A stretch of DNA of 64,000 bases from NCBI GenBank assembly GCA_035236585.1, contig CP141127.1, positions 66,445,495-66,509,494 on the forward strand, read 5' to 3'. Under the pieces are notes generated by a model. That model saw only the letters and a list, made by a program, of their open reading frames with translations, made no database searches and was not told the origin of the DNA. Below, one piece after another: positions 22,570 to 35,800 of this stretch. Positions within the stretch are counted from its first letter, which is position 1. Every line of letters starts with the position of its first letter. The stretch is from Warburgia ugandensis (taxonomy: Eukaryota > Streptophyta > Magnoliopsida > Canellales > Canellaceae). A program made the position numbers and the translations under genes.

Positions 22570-24816
22570 TGTTGTTTTAAGATTACTCACAAGCACATGA
22601 ATCAATGTAGTAATTTTCACATGAGAGAGGTCAATCCCATGAGAAATCTCATGGAAATTTCAATTTATTTGATCTTTTTTTAAGGTTTTTTTCTTATTCT
22701 AAGAAAGATTATTTAGATTAAAATAGGAATTTAAACAACATGGAATGGGAAACATGCATAAAATTAGAAATATGAACTAAAGCAAACTTTCTAAAAATAA
22801 AGATTTTCAATGGATTTAGAAACTTTCAATACTAACATACATTTAAGAAAAGAAACTAATGCAAAACTAGAATGAATGAATCTATAAAATTTTAAAACTA
22901 AACAAAGAAACTTTCTAAACCTAAAAAATGATGCAACCAACTAAATAAGTAATGCTAAATTATCATGAAACAAAGGAACCATAAACCATCCAAAGGGAAA
23001 TCACTCAATCATAGTACACATGACCAGTGGAGTTGTGCACATGGTTCATGAGCGAGAAAATGGCCAAAATGCATGAACTAAAAGATTGCTAACATGGAAT
23101 CTAATCTAAACATTAACTAAACTATGTAAAATATTAATTGGTTCCTAGGGAATCAAGCAAATAAGGTGTATGGACTACTAAAAGTTATACATGATTCATG
23201 AAATGTAAAATTCCACAAATAAGATGCTCATGAAACTTAAATCAAACAAGGCATGGACTGACATGGTGCATGTGATTCAAGGCACATAATATGATCATAA
23301 AACTAGAAATTTAATGAACTTTAGGCATGGAAATTACTAAGAGAAACTTTGCATGAATCATAAACTTTATTGGATTCAAATTAGTAAATGAATTGTGCAC
23401 ATGTACACAGAGAACAAAACTGAAAATTGTACACTATTCAAATTCCTAGAACATGATTCATAGAAAAGCTAAAATACTCTCCAACAATCTCAAACTAATC
23501 TATGATATCATGCATGTGAAACCTAAAAGAGATATCAAGAGACTAAGAACATGAATATGGGAAGGAAATCAGTAAAAACTAGTCCTAAATCTAAGTGAGA
23601 AACAAGGAGAAGATGAATGGGAAAAAAATAGATTCAAAGATACTACCCTCTTTGCTGTCACTACAAGAAGGTGAAAGATAACTTTGATTTGAATAATTCA
23701 GCAAGAGAAAGAAGAGAAGTGGAAGTAAGGGTGAAAGGATAACAAATTGGAACTATCTGTAGGAAACTTAAGCAACAAAGAAATCCATAAACATGCAATG
23801 AAAACAAGGAACTAAAACAAGGTTCTAACCTGGAAAAGAAGTGCAAAACCAAATAAACAAAGCAAGAAAAAGGTGGTGGAAGACAAGGAAAGATATCCAA
23901 AGTGTCGCAGTCCCAAACCCAAAGAAGATGTCCAAATAGAAGTGCTTTAAGTTCATGGAGTTAGAAGCAACTCCCTTATTTGAAATAAGCATGGAATTCA
24001 TAGTTATTTATAGATTTTTGGGTTTATAATATTCTAATATGCTATCCTAGGAAGAGAAAGAATAATTAGAACTAGGACTCAGTGTAGGAAAGTTAGGTGG
24101 GGATTGGAGATAGAAGATTGAAAAGTTAGATGAGTGGGCGAGTTGGACTTTCTAATTATGAATAAAGGAAAGGGGGGAGTCATTGAATTCGAAGGGATTA
24201 GGCATGGAATCCCTTTCCATTTAGGCATCTTGCATGTTGAGATGGAAAGAATGTGGAAAGAGGTTAGAGAGATGGGGAAAGAGGTAGGAAGGTGAGGTAG
24301 TTGATTGGGAAATGGATTTAGAAAGTGAAGTAGTGGAGTGGGTGAAATTAGAAGAGGGGAGACGCCACCTTCCAAGGAAGGTGGTGTAGAACTTTCCCCT
24401 TTCAAATTATGTAACATGGTTAGTAGGAAAGAGGGAAAAGAGGGGGAAAAAATAAGAAAATTTTACTTGGTCTCTCTCTTGATTGGTTTACCTATGCATG
24501 CATAGCTTACCATGTTGATTATCACCAAATTTCCTTTCTAATTTTCACTTGAACAATCCAATTTTACCATGGATAATTTCTTGAAAAGTCTCCTCCAATA
24601 GGGTGACTCCATGTAGCTTGGTAGCTTACTTTGATGGCTTTGAATGATTTGGCTTCCTTAGATTTCCTTTTTAGACTAGGAAACCTCACTCATGGATCCA
24701 ATTCTCATGCAAAGGTAATGGAATAGCATGGATTTTTGCATGAGCCCATTTTAGTCACATGTGATCTTCTCATTGCTTCCTTATATTTCATTTTCTTGCC
24801 TTAAGATGATCCTAAC
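22570..24816 (-). mobile_element. Antisense Athila-like LTR, interrupted by element F
   Basis: It starts TGTTGTTTTAAGATTACTCAC, as does 1129. Landmarks follow in the same order up to 'aagatgatc', which corresponds to about 3520-3540 in the complete antisense LTR. There it stops, exactly where the element F LTR begins. About 315 bp of its end should lie beyond the element F 3' side, which is not recovered here. The frames at 23661-23900 and 24079-24417 are not genes. Confidence 0.6.
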
Positions 24817-25272
24817 AGATAAGTGTTCAATTTTGTCTATAAAAAAAAACCCAATTACTAGTCCATGTGTTATAAATTATAGCGTAAAAGCATTAGATTT
24901 TTTCAAAATTCATACCACATACATTTTTGACCTAATAATTGAAAAGTTTGTTATTTTGCAGGCTCAAAAGCTAATCTAAAGTATGTCAATTATCATAATT
25001 TTCTTGGTTTAATTAAAATTTTTACTTTTTTTTTTAGGTGCTGAGATGAAGATGCAACAACCAAGATCAAGTAAGATGACGATGAAAGATCAAGATCAAA
25101 AGAGAAAGCTAGGCCCAATTTCAACATTCTAAGGCATGATCAAGTGTTCAAGGTCATCTTAGGGTGAGTTAAAAGAAGCAATTGGAGAAGCCAAAGGTGA
25201 CTAGAATGGTTCCGTGCACTAGCCATTCCACTACCTTTGTATGGGGACCATGTTAACCACCTTAACCATAAA
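24817..25272 (+). mobile_element. Element F 5' LTR, first part
   Basis: It starts with an AGATAAGTGTTCAATTTTG segment. Both the inverted LTR at 1129-3854 and the inserted LTR at 6725 begin with the same block after TG, so the first base here is probably a mutated T. The LTR is about 2.8 kb when joined to 36017-38353, close to the 2.73 kb of the antisense solo LTR. Confidence 0.65.
25268..25272. repeat. Target site duplication of element C, left (ATAAA)
   Basis: Matches ATACA at 36017-36021 in four of five bases. Confidence 0.65.
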
Positions 25273-28200
25273 TGTGTCACCCTGGGTTTTTATAACATTT
25301 TTTTATAATAATAATTATAGTCGAGATCCCAAAATCAAAAGATTCTATTAATTATTTTATTAGAACATTTACTGAAAAACCTCTGGGTGTTATCTCCTTT
25401 TTCCAAAATATTACGACTATGATTAAAAGACAAATATAAGTATGCAGTAATAGTTTAAGACAATGCTAATATCAAATCCAACATCAAAATCAATAGTGCC
25501 TTTATTTTTAAAACAATAATATCCAAAAACATAATAATGCGGCCCAGGGTCTATCCATCATAATATTCCACCATACTTGAAGACATGTCCATAATATATA
25601 AGGTCATAATCAAATCAATCTAATAAAGATATACAGTCCATAAAATAGGTTCAAATTGTTGTCCATCTAATCACTTGCGTCGAGCTATTTATCAGCCAAA
25701 TCAAAGTGGTCACCACTACAATCATTATCCCTCCATGGCCTTGCCCTTCTTGTTGTAGCGCTCGGTATCTAAGGCATTGCAAAACAAAGCAATGTCTCAG
25801 TAAGCTATTGCTTATGTAGGTACATAGACATTTAATGTAATAACAAGGAAAACAAAATTGAATAACAATGTTGATATAATGTGTGGATCAATTATCCATG
25901 AAAATATAAGTATCATAAGCAATGCCAATATAGTCTTAAAACATTACATGTGATGAAACATGCATCTCATGGATTTAAAACATGACGATCTCAGGGTTGT
26001 AAAATAGATATGATCCAATGTAAATGAGCATGCAATAACAATCAGGGCACCCTAAGGTACGTGGGTCCCATGAGTGTCCCATACACTTCGATAATAGATC
26101 ATGAGTACTCATATTAATCCTCTTAGTGTCGTCACACCCAAGCATACAATAACATCTCCATGCTCATCATGCAAGCATGCACCCCGTCGACACTATAATA
26201 GGAGACTTAACGTCTGTCCCCATGGAAAGGCCCAGACTCGTAGCGTGGACTATCCATGTTACCACCCTTACCGAAAGCCATCTGTTGTCAGGTGTCTATC
26301 ACATCATAAATCACATTACAATTTTGGAGGGTGGGTGGTCGGCCCTACTCCCTCATAGCATGACATCCACTAGGTGAGAGCACCCATCATAAATCATAAA
26401 GTACGAAAATTGCGTATCTCATAAAACCAGGAGCACTTGTGGCTCACAATCCACAAGGCACACCCCTCATCCCGAGGTTAGCCTCTTAAAGAACTAGACA
26501 CCAAGCCTCCATCACCAATTTTATGGAAACCCATCAATCTTAGTGATGCAATAAGGAAAGAAAATTGCTAATCATACATAAGATACACGGTATCAATTCC
26601 ATAAAACAATTGATCATAAAAACCCATTCAATATACTATCAAAATCTAATATTGATCACAACATAAAATGTTGAAACTCACAAAATCTCAGAATAAATAA
26701 ACATATGACAATTAATCATAATCAACCATGAATGCAATGATAATACAAAGTTTTAGAAATCAAAACATAACATTAATGTTGTCACTTTCCTTAATGAGAG
26801 ATAACCTAATTCAAGCATGTAATCCTCTTAGCTCGCACGCTCAGATGTACCTGTTAGTATCACAGTACTATTTTGTATTATTTATTTCATCTTAGTGGAA
26901 TTTGTGGCAATCCAACTGTTGGATTGTTCTCTAAGATCTCTATTTATGATTTGGTCCTTAATCCTAAAGTTACTTGTTATTAATCAGTCCTATGTCATGT
27001 TCATCTGCTCATTTTTGTGCACATCTACAATTTACACCTTGATCTGATGGTTAGATCATCTTTAAATCAACAATTTCCCATGATCTGGGTTAGATCAATG
27101 GTTTAGATCAATCACTGGAGTAATTACACCTAATCTAATCCTTAAGACCCTCACTTATTATCATATATTATCTAGTTGTCAAAGTCCTGGGGCCTAATCA
27201 CCCTTTGATCGGCCAGATATAAGTGATTTGGTACTATTTTATGAATATGACCTCACTATATGTGATTAGATCAAGATTCTAATATTAAAATCATGTCCAT
27301 ATTGTTGATACGATTCCAACGACCTTTCGGATGAACGAACAGGCTTCTGTAGCCTCCAGAATCTCAGAAAAACCATTTCAAATAAAAAATTAGATCAAAA
27401 ACTGATTTTACACCAGTTTGCACTAGTGGAAGGGAGTTTACACCAGTTTACACTGGTGAAAATGGAATTTACACTGGTTTACACTGGCAAAAAGATGTTT
27501 ACACCGGTTTACATCAATGTAAAATGACATCCCGGAGTGCTCATTTCCCAAGATGCTTGGCGCATTCCGACTGTCTGAGACGCGTGTGAGCATCCTGCAT
27601 GAAATGGAGTGCTCTTGTGGGCTGTCCACTTTAACACGTCCCAGTTTGTGTCCTGGGCCCATCGTCCATCAGGGACGATGAGCCCAAGCTGTTTGATTTC
27701 TTTTGGCTTGATCAGAGCCCCAGATGCCCTGATTTTTTATTGTCTATTTTTGCCATTCCTAGGTTTTTTGAGTCCAAAGATCACAATGAATAGCTTAGAT
27801 CTCTCATTGGAGGTGTCTTTAATGTGGGCCTAAACATGCTCCACGGTTTTGACTTCCTAGGCCATCCAACAACTATTTAGCCCAGATCCAGTTCGGATTT
27901 AAGAGGGGAAAGTTGGAAAACAAGCAAAAGAGAAAGATAGAGGGTTTAGCCTACTTGATTAGAGCTGGAGAGTGGAGATCGGGGTCCTCTAGTACATGTA
28001 AAGTTTGGTTCAAGCTTGGAGGAGAACAGAGCGGAGATGGCACAATCCCAGAGTTGTTTTGCGTAGGGAATGAAGAGGAAACTCATTTTTGTAGGTTGAA
28101 ATTCGATTTTCTCGAAAGGAAAGGTAGATCACCGCCTTCCTCCATTGGAGCTAGAATGGGAATGGAAAGGGGTGTCATTATCAAAATGACCCCCTCTAAT

Positions 28201-28416
28201 TCACGTCTCTGACAATTTACTAATTTATCCTTGTAACTTAAAATGGTCATATCTCACTCATCCAAACTCCATTTTAGACATTCTTTATACTGCTCAATTA
28301 TTATCGATGTTTACTTTCTAATTTTATGGTTTCAAAACCAAATTCTATGCATAAAATTTTTAATTAATTAATTTTATTTTGTTACTAATTTAAGATTAAA
28401 AAATGAGGATATTACA
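25273..28416 (-). repeat. Element C LTR (3' LTR)
   Basis: Ends TGTGTCACCC...GATATTACA. It lacks about 70 bp present in the other LTR near 33766-33835. It holds a four-unit tandem array at 27408-27529 and a GC-richer block at about 27530-27690. The frames at 26101-26377, 27438-27833 and 27913-28212 are not genes. Confidence 0.9.
27408..27529. repeat. Four tandem units of about 30 bp in the element C LTR
   Basis: Units start at 27408, 27438, 27469 and 27499, each beginning tttacac. The core tttacaccagtttacactgg is close to palindromic. The array is repeated in the other LTR at about 35052-35171. Confidence 0.85.
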
Positions 28417-28431
28417 TCCTTCCCACCTTAT
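28417..28431 (-). other. Polypurine tract of element C
   Basis: The minus strand reads 'ataaggtgggaagga' directly before the 3' LTR start TGTAATATCC. It would prime plus-strand DNA synthesis. Confidence 0.6.
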
Positions 28432-28465
28432 AAAAATTTTGTCCTCAAAATTTTGGTACATACTT

Positions 28466-28687
28466 CTATGTAAATAACTCTGGGTGGATCCTCCTCATCT
28501 CATCTTCTGTCTCCCATGTGGCCTCCTGCAATGAATGATGTTGCCAAGGGACCTTGACTAATGGTATAGTTTTAGTCCTTAACTCCTTGACTTTCCTATG
28601 TAGTATACGCACAGGTCTCTCCTCCAATGTCATATTAGGCTGTAACTTTCCTAGAATCTTCTCTAGCACATGTGAGGGGTCTGGCAC
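28466..28687 (-). pseudogene. Chromodomain of element C integrase
   Basis: A 73-residue open stretch from 28687: a PSHVLEKI start, then 'LTLEERP'-like residues, 'IPLVKVPWQHHS', 'EATWETEDEMR' and a terminal 'HPELF'. This is the C-terminal chromodomain typical of Tekay-clade chromoviruses, which directs integration to heterochromatin. The domain itself is open, but it is separated from the integrase core by frame changes, so it is counted as part of a broken polyprotein. The start at 28687 is just the first Met of the open stretch, not a real start codon. Confidence 0.9.
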
Positions 28688-28779
28688 ATACTTCCTCAGA
28701 TAGATACATGGAAGACATCGTGTACATTTTCCAATTGTGGTAGTAAGGCTAGCTAGTATAATACTAACCCAACTCTACA

Positions 28780-29930
28780 TAAAATCTAAAAAGGTCCAAT
28801 GTTCCTAAGGCTAAGTTTCCCTTTATTCCCAAACCTCATCACTCCTTTCATAGGGGAAACCTTTAAGAATACATGCTCACCTTCGGAGAACTCTAGGTCT
28901 TTCCACCTCTTGTCAGCATAACTCTTCTGGCAGCTACGAGTTATCAACAATCTCTTTCGAATAAGTTGAACTTTCTTTGCACACTCTTCCACAAACTCAG
29001 ACTTCACTATGTGTCTCTCTCCTATATCACTCCAACATAAGGGTGTCCAACAAGGCCTGCCATAAAGTGCCTTGTATGGAGCCATGCCAATACTTGTGTG
29101 ATAGCTGTTATTATAGGCAAACTTTAGCAGTGGTAAATGGTCCTCTTAGCTACCCTTCCAATCCATAACACAAGCTCGTATCATATCCTCAATCGTCTGG
29201 ATGGTCCTCTCGGTCTGACCATCTGTTTGAGGGTGCAATATTGTGCTAAATTTCAACCTCGATCCTAGAGCCTCTTACACGCTCTTCCAGTACTTCAAGG
29301 TAAATTGAGTGTCTCAATCAGATATAATTGTCAAGGAAACTCCATGTAGAATTCTGATCTCCTTGATATACAATTTCGCTAAACTATCCACTGTCTGATT
29401 ATGCCTAATAGGAAGGAAATGAGCGGACTTAGTCAATCTATCCCCAATGACCCATATCATGTCATGTCCGCTAATAGTCCTCGAAAGGCCCATAATGAAA
29501 TCCATGGTAATATGATCCCACTTCCACTCAGGGAGATCCAATGTCTGAAGTAACCCTGATGGTCGCTGATACTCTACATTAACATGCTGATAGGTCAAAC
29601 ATCATGCCACGCACTCTCCAACATCCTTCTTCATCCCGTTCCACAAAAAATGTCTCCTAAGGTCCTAATACATCTTCGTACCTCCAGGATGGATTGTATA
29701 CTAGGACTAGTGTGCCTCCCGAAGTAACTCATGCTTCAAATCATCATCTGCAGGCACCACCAACCTACCCTTGAATTTGACTCCTCCATCTGGTCCTCTC
29801 ATAAACTCTGTCTTATTTGCCAGATCTTGTATCACCTTATCTTTTCCCTGTGCCTTTAATATCTTGTCAAGAAACTTAGATTGAGTCGATAGATTGGCAA
29901 TCAATACTCTAGACTTCTTACTCAAGGCAT
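28780..29930 (-). pseudogene. Integrase of element C
   Basis: The open piece 29314-29598 holds 'LPEWKWDHITMDFI' (first catalytic Asp), 'DRLTKSAHF' and 'LHGVSLTIISD' (second catalytic Asp). Downstream, a region translating as '[14 protein letters not shown]' supplies the catalytic Glu. The piece 28786-29085 has 'MAPYKALYGRPC', 'ADKRWKDLEF' and the GPF motif at its end. The start of the zinc-binding region follows '[10 protein letters not shown]' near 29710. The D,D,E residues are visible, but in-frame stops (for example near 29590 and 29150) break it. Confidence 0.88.
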
Positions 29931-30440
29931 CTACGATGACGTTAGCCTTCCTTGGGTGGTATTGTATGGCAAAATCGAAGTCCTTGAGATATTCCATCCA
30001 TCTATGCTACCTCATGTTCAAATCACTCTGAGTAAATAAGTACTTGAGGCTCTTATGACTAGTGAATACCTCAAACTTCTAACCATATAGATAATGTGTC
30101 CAGGACTTCAGTGCAAATTCCCATACTGCTAACTCCAGATCATGTGTTTGGTAATTCACCTCATGTCTCTTAATCTATCTTGACGCATAGGCAATTACCT
30201 TCCCATTTTGCATAAACACTGCTCTTAGTCCTTTACCCAAGGCATCACAATAAACCACATAACTGCCTACATTTGATGGTAATGTCAACACTGGGGCAGT
30301 AGTAAACCTCCCCTTGAGCTCCTAGAAGCTCTTCTTATAAGCCTTAATTCATGCAAATTGAGTGTCTTTCTTGGTCAGGGTAGTTAAAGGTAACACAATC
30401 TTGAAGAATCCCTAAATGAATCAATGATAATATCTTGCCA
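29930..30440 (-). pseudogene. RNase H of element C
   Basis: The minus-strand reading gives 'YVVYCDALGKGLRAVFMQ' (first catalytic Asp), '[15 protein letters not shown]' (catalytic Glu) and 'EVFTSHKSLKYLFTQ', where the normally conserved Asp of the TDH motif is Ser. It ends '[16 protein letters not shown]' in the open piece 29707-29997. Loss of that Asp and several stops make it inactive. It lies between RT and integrase as in all Ty3/gypsy elements. Confidence 0.85.
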
Positions 30441-30449
30441 AATTGAGAA

Positions 30450-31095
30450 AACTACATATCTCTGTCACTGTCTTGGGCCTCTCCCAATGTAGCACTGCCT
30501 CAACCTTTGCCGGGTCTATGGCCACTCCATCCTTAGATATTACTTGGCCTAAGAACTCCACCTAATCTAACCAAAAATCACATGTACTAAACTTAGCATA
30601 CAAACGATGTCGACAAAGTGTGTCCAATACCATGTGGAGATGCTCCTTGTGTGCCTCATCACTAGGCGAGTAAACTAAGATGTCATCGACAAAAACAATC
30701 AGGAACTTATCCAAGTAAGCTTGGAAGACATGGTTCATTAGGTCCATGAACACTGTAGGTGCGTTGCTCAATCCAAACAGCATCACTAAAAACTTATAGT
30801 GGCCATAGCAACACCTAAAAGCAATCTTAGAGATGTCCTCTTCTCTAACCATCAACTGATGGTATCCTGATCTTAGGTCTATCTTGGAGAATACTTGTTC
30901 TGATTGGAGCTGATCAAATAAATCATCTATGCATGGCAAAGGGTATTGGTTCTTTACAATGACACTATTCAGCAAACGATAGTCAATGCATAGTCTTAGT
31001 GACTCGTCCTTTTTCTTCAAAAAGGGACTGGTGCTCCCCAGGAGACCTGCTCGGCCTGATGAAGCCCTTATTAAGCAACGCTTGCAACTATACTT
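30450..31095 (-). pseudogene. Reverse transcriptase of element C
   Basis: The best-preserved coding piece of the window. The open stretch 30562-31020 (152 residues) holds '[12 protein letters not shown]', '[14 protein letters not shown]', '[13 protein letters not shown]' and the intact catalytic box FVDDILVYS, followed by '[12 protein letters not shown]'. Just upstream the expected '[14 protein letters not shown]' is broken by a one-base deletion near 31040, and stops follow downstream near 30560. It would have copied element RNA into DNA. The first Met at 31020 is not a genuine start. Confidence 0.93.
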
Positions 31096-31440
31096 TAAGC
31101 ACTCTTAACTTTGCTGGGGCCATTCTGTATGGTGCCTTAGAGATAGGCAATGTACCTAGCACTAGGTCAATGGTAAAGTCAATCTCTCTACTCAGCGGTA
31201 GACCTGGTAACCCCTCAGGGAAAACATTTGTAAACTCACGACAACATCAATATTGTCAGCGTTCTATCCTCAACAGTCACATAAGCAAAAAATGCTTTGC
31301 ACCCTTGTAAATAAAACCATGCCACTTTCGTAGCAGAGATGATGCATGTACTTATCAGACTTTTTTTTTCCATGGAACAAAATTTCTGGTTACTCAGGTA
31401 TATAAAAAATGACCTGCTTCTTATGGCAGTCTACCATAGC

Positions 31441-31818
31441 CTAGTAGTTAGCTAACCAATCCATTCTTAATATAATATCGTAGTCAACCATGTCTAATAA
31501 AATGAAGTCTGAGTCCATCCTCACGCTTGATATCTCCACAGGTATCTCCCGGAGATACTCAATAGCCTCTACTATCTCTCCCATGGGTGTCATAATATCT
31601 AATCCAAATGCTACTTTATGCATGCATACATCAAGGAAAGATGTAAAAATGCATGAAATAATAGAATGAGTGGACCATGTGCTAAAGAGGGCACTGACAT
31701 GTCCGTTTGAGATTAGAAGAGTACCTTCAACAACTTGGTTTGAGGCCTGTGCCTGCGCTGATGTGATGGCAAACACTTGTCCTTGACTACATGGCACGGT
31801 GGCTGTCTCTGCACCCAT
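31441..31818 (-). pseudogene. Aspartic protease of element C
   Basis: The open piece of 125 residues ends 'VDYDIILRMDWLANY', the conserved end of the Tekay protease (D-x-ILGMDWL in relatives). The active-site region reads 'ALFSTWSTHSIIS', where an intact element has a Leu-Phe-Asp-Thr-Gly-Ala pattern. The catalytic Asp is Ser here, so it cannot be active. The protein is in frame with the degraded zinc knuckle upstream. Confidence 0.85.
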
Positions 31819-31829
31819 CTCGGCCTGCT

Positions 31830-32740
31830 TCTCCCTCTATCCCTTAGGATAGTCTTTAATGAAATGTCCCACTTCTCCATAGCTAAAGCACCTGTATGGC
31901 TATCTCTGGAAAGGTGGTTGGTGTTGTTGTTATTGTTGGGGTTGCCTCTGATGCTGTGGCCTATCAAATCTATTACACCCTCGCCCAGGGTGCCGACCCT
32001 TCCACCTATCACATCTCTTCTTCTCTATGTCTCTCTTAGGCTTGGTCTATGGTTGATAACCTAGTGCTCTATGTGTCTGCATGGCACTAAAAGGTCTCTT
32101 GCCCTTAGTGGGCTGGCACATGCTCCCTCTAGTCCTAAGAGAATTCTTCTCTAGCATGGAGGCCATGTTAGTTGCATGTCGCATAGTTGTCAGTCATGAA
32201 GTAATCACCCAATCTCTCATCCAAGGTGTTAGTCCATCCAAAAATCTTTCCATTGTCTCCTTATATGAGCCAAGCGCATCATGAGCAAACCTCCTTAGTG
32301 GGGTAAATAGGTTCAAGTCCTATTGAACTGTCATATCTCTCTGCTTCAGGGTGGCAAACTCTTTTTTCAGTGATTGGAATGCATGAGGTGGAAATTATTG
32401 AATATCAAAAGCCTACTTAAAGGCCTTCCATGACATCGTCTCTATAGGGTCTGGTTGTGTACGTGTAAAAGTCTGCCACTAAAAGCCTGCCTCACCCTTC
32501 TGTAGGTAGGTAGCTACCTGAACCTGATCCTTTGGTGCAATCTTCATCACGTCAAATGTCCTCTCTACCTCAAATAACCACTGTTGAGCCTCCTCAGTAT
32601 CACCATCACTATAGAAAGGTGGCACCATCTTCTGGAATCAATCTAATAGTTTATCTATCTACTTAGAGCTACTGATAGCATCACCCTCCGTGGTCTTAGG
32701 TACTGGTGGTGCCTGCACCTGGTGGGTAGAATGACCAAAT
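31830..32740 (-). pseudogene. Gag of element C with degraded zinc knuckle
   Basis: Near 31880-31900 the minus strand reads C-F-S-Y-G-E-V-G-H-F-I-K-D-Y, a CCHC knuckle in which the second and fourth Cys are both Tyr. The capsid part runs towards 32740 with several stops. It lies directly downstream of the primer site and leader. The frames on the plus strand at 31777-32284 are shadows. Confidence 0.75.
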
Positions 32741-32844
32741 GAATCCATGGATTGTCATCTCTCCTAATTATTCTTTAATTACAATTCATGGATTGTCATC
32801 TACATATAAGTGGACCTTTGTACGTATTATGATGGAATAGACGA

Positions 32845-32857
32845 GGCTCTGATACCA
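32845..32857 (-). other. Primer binding site of element C (initiator Met-tRNA)
   Basis: The plus strand reads ggctctgatacca, which is TGGTATCAGAGCC on the minus strand, two bases from the LTR edge at 32860. Complementary to the 3' end of plant initiator Met-tRNA. Confidence 0.9.
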
Positions 32858-32859
32858 AC

Positions 32860-35800
32860 TGTGACACCTCGAGTTTTCATAACATTTTTTTAATAATAAT
32901 AATTATAGTTGGGATCCCAAAATCGAAAGATTCTATTAATTATTTTATTAGAACATTTACTGAAAAACCTCCGGGTGTTATCTCCTTTTTCCAAAACATG
33001 ACGACCATGATTAAAAGATAAATATAAGTACCCAGTAATAATTTAAGACAATACTAATGTCAAATCCAACGTCAAAATCAATAGCGCCTTTATTTTTAAA
33101 ACAATAATATCTAAAAACATAATAATGTTGCTCAGGCTCTATCCATCATAATATTCACCATACTTAAAGACATGTCCATAATATATATAAGGTCATAATC
33201 AAATCCATTTAATAAAGATATACAGTCCATAAAATAGGTTCAAATTGTAATCCATCTAATCACTCACGTCGAGCTATCTATCAACCAAATCAAAGTAGTC
33301 ACCATTGCTATCACTGTCCCTCCATGGCCTTGCCCTTATTGCTGTCGTGCCCAGTATCTGAGGCATTGCATAACAAAGCAATGCCTCAGCAAGCTATTGC
33401 TTGTAAAGGTACATAGACATTTAATGTAATAATAAGAAAACCAAAATCGAATAACAATGTTGATATAATGTGTAAGTCAATTATCCATGAAAATATAAGT
33501 ATCATAAGCAATGCTAATATAGTCTTAAAACATTATATGTGATGAAACATGCATCTCATGGATTTATAACATGATGATCTCAGTGTTGTAAAACAGATAT
33601 GATCCAATATAAATGAGCATGCAATAACAACCAGGGCACCCCACGGTACGTGGGTCCCACGAGTGCCCCATACACTCATATAACAGATCATGAGTACTCA
33701 TATCAATTCTCTAAGTGTCGTCACACCTAGGCATACAATAACGTCTCCATGCTCATCATGCAAGTATATAGAACAAGAGTATGGATCATCATGCCATAGT
33801 GGCAACCCCTCCAGGCTCTCAACCACCGCCACTCCCCGTTGACACCATAACGGGAGACTTAACGTCCATCCCCATGGAAAGGCCCGAGCCAGTAGTCTGG
33901 ACTATCCATGTTACCACCCCTAACTAAAGCCTTTTGTGGGAAGGTGTCTATCACATCATAAATCACATCACAATTTTGAAGGATGGGTGGCTGGCCCTAC
34001 TCCCTCTTAGCATGACATCTACTAGGTGAGAGCACCCATCATAAATCACAAAGCACAAAATTGCGTATCTCATAAAATCAGGAGCACTTATGGCTCACAA
34101 TCCCCAAGGCACACCCTTCATCTTGGGGTTAGCCTCTGAAAGGACTAGCAACCAAGCCTCTACCATCAATTTTATGAAAACCCATTAATCTCAGTGATGG
34201 AATAAGGAAAGATAATTACTAATCATACATAAGATACATGGTATCAATCTCATAAAACAACCGATCATGAAAACCCATTCAATATACTATCAAAATCTAA
34301 TATCGATCATAGTATAAAATGTGGAATCTCACAAAATCTCAAGAAAAAAATAAAAACAAATGACAATCAATCACAATCAACCATGAATGCTATGATAATG
34401 CAAAGTTTTAGATATAAAAACATAACATTAAATGTCGTCACCTACCTCAATGAGAGATAACCTAATTCAAGCGTGTAATCCTCTTAGGTCACATGCTCAG
34501 ATGTACCTATCAGTATCATAGTACAATTTTGTGTTATTTATTTCATCTTAGTGGAATCTGTGTCAATCTGACCGTTGGATCATTCTCTAAGATCTCTATT
34601 TATGATTTGGTCCTTAATCCCAAAGTTACTTGTTATTAATCAGTCCTATCTCATGTTCATCTAGTCATTTTTGTGCGCATCTACAATTTACACCTTGATC
34701 TAAATATCAAATCATCCTTAGATCAACAATTTTCCACGATCTAGGTTAGATCAATGGTCTAGATCAATTACTAGAGTAATTACACCTAATCTAATCCTTA
34801 GGACCCCAAGTTATTACCATATATTGTCTAGTTGTCCAAGTCTTGGGGCTTGATCACCCTTTGATCAGTTGGATCTAAGTGATTTGGTATTTTTTTATGA
34901 ATTTGATCTGACTAGACATGATCTAATACTAAAATCATGTCTGCATCATTGATACAATTCCAACGAAACTTTCAGATTGAAGATCGGGCTTCTGTAGCCT
35001 CTAGAATCTTAGAAAAACCATTTCAAAAAAAAAATTAGATCGAAAAATTATTTTACACTAGTTTGCACAGGTGAAAGGGAGTTTACACCAGTTTGCATAA
35101 GCAAAAAAGGAATTTACACCAGCTTACACTGGCAAAAAGATGTTTACATTGGTTTACACGGCATAAAATCACGTCCTTGAGCGCTTATTTCCCTAGATGT
35201 GCAGTGTGTTCTGACCTTCTGGGATAGCATGCATCGTCGCTCCAGCGCGTCCTAGTTAGCGTCCTAGGCACATCATCCATCGGGGACGATGAGCCCAAGC
35301 TGTCTGATTTCTTTTAGCTTGATTGGAGCCCCAAATGCTCTAATTTTTTATCTGTCTTTGCCGTTCCTAGGGTTTTTGGGTCCAAAGATCACAATGAATG
35401 GTTTAGATCTCTCATTGGAGGTGTCTTTAATGTGGGTCTAACCATGCTGTATGGTTTTGACTTCTTAGGTCATCCAACTGCCGTTTAGCTAGATCCAGCC
35501 TAGATCTGAGAGGGGAAAGTTGGGAAACACCAAAGGGGAAAGATAGAGGGTTTAGCCTACCTGATTAGAGTAGGAGAGTGGAGATCGGGGTCCTCTAGTG
35601 CATGCAAAGTTTGGTCCAAGCTTGGAGGAGAATGGAGCAGAGATGGCATGATTCTAGAGTTGTTTTGCGTAGGGAATGAAGAGGAAACTCGTTTTTGTAG
35701 GTTGAAATCCAATTTTATCAAAAGGAAAGGTAGATCACTGCCTTCCTCCATTGGTGCTGGAATGAGAATGGAAAGGGGTGATGTTATCAAAACAACCCCC

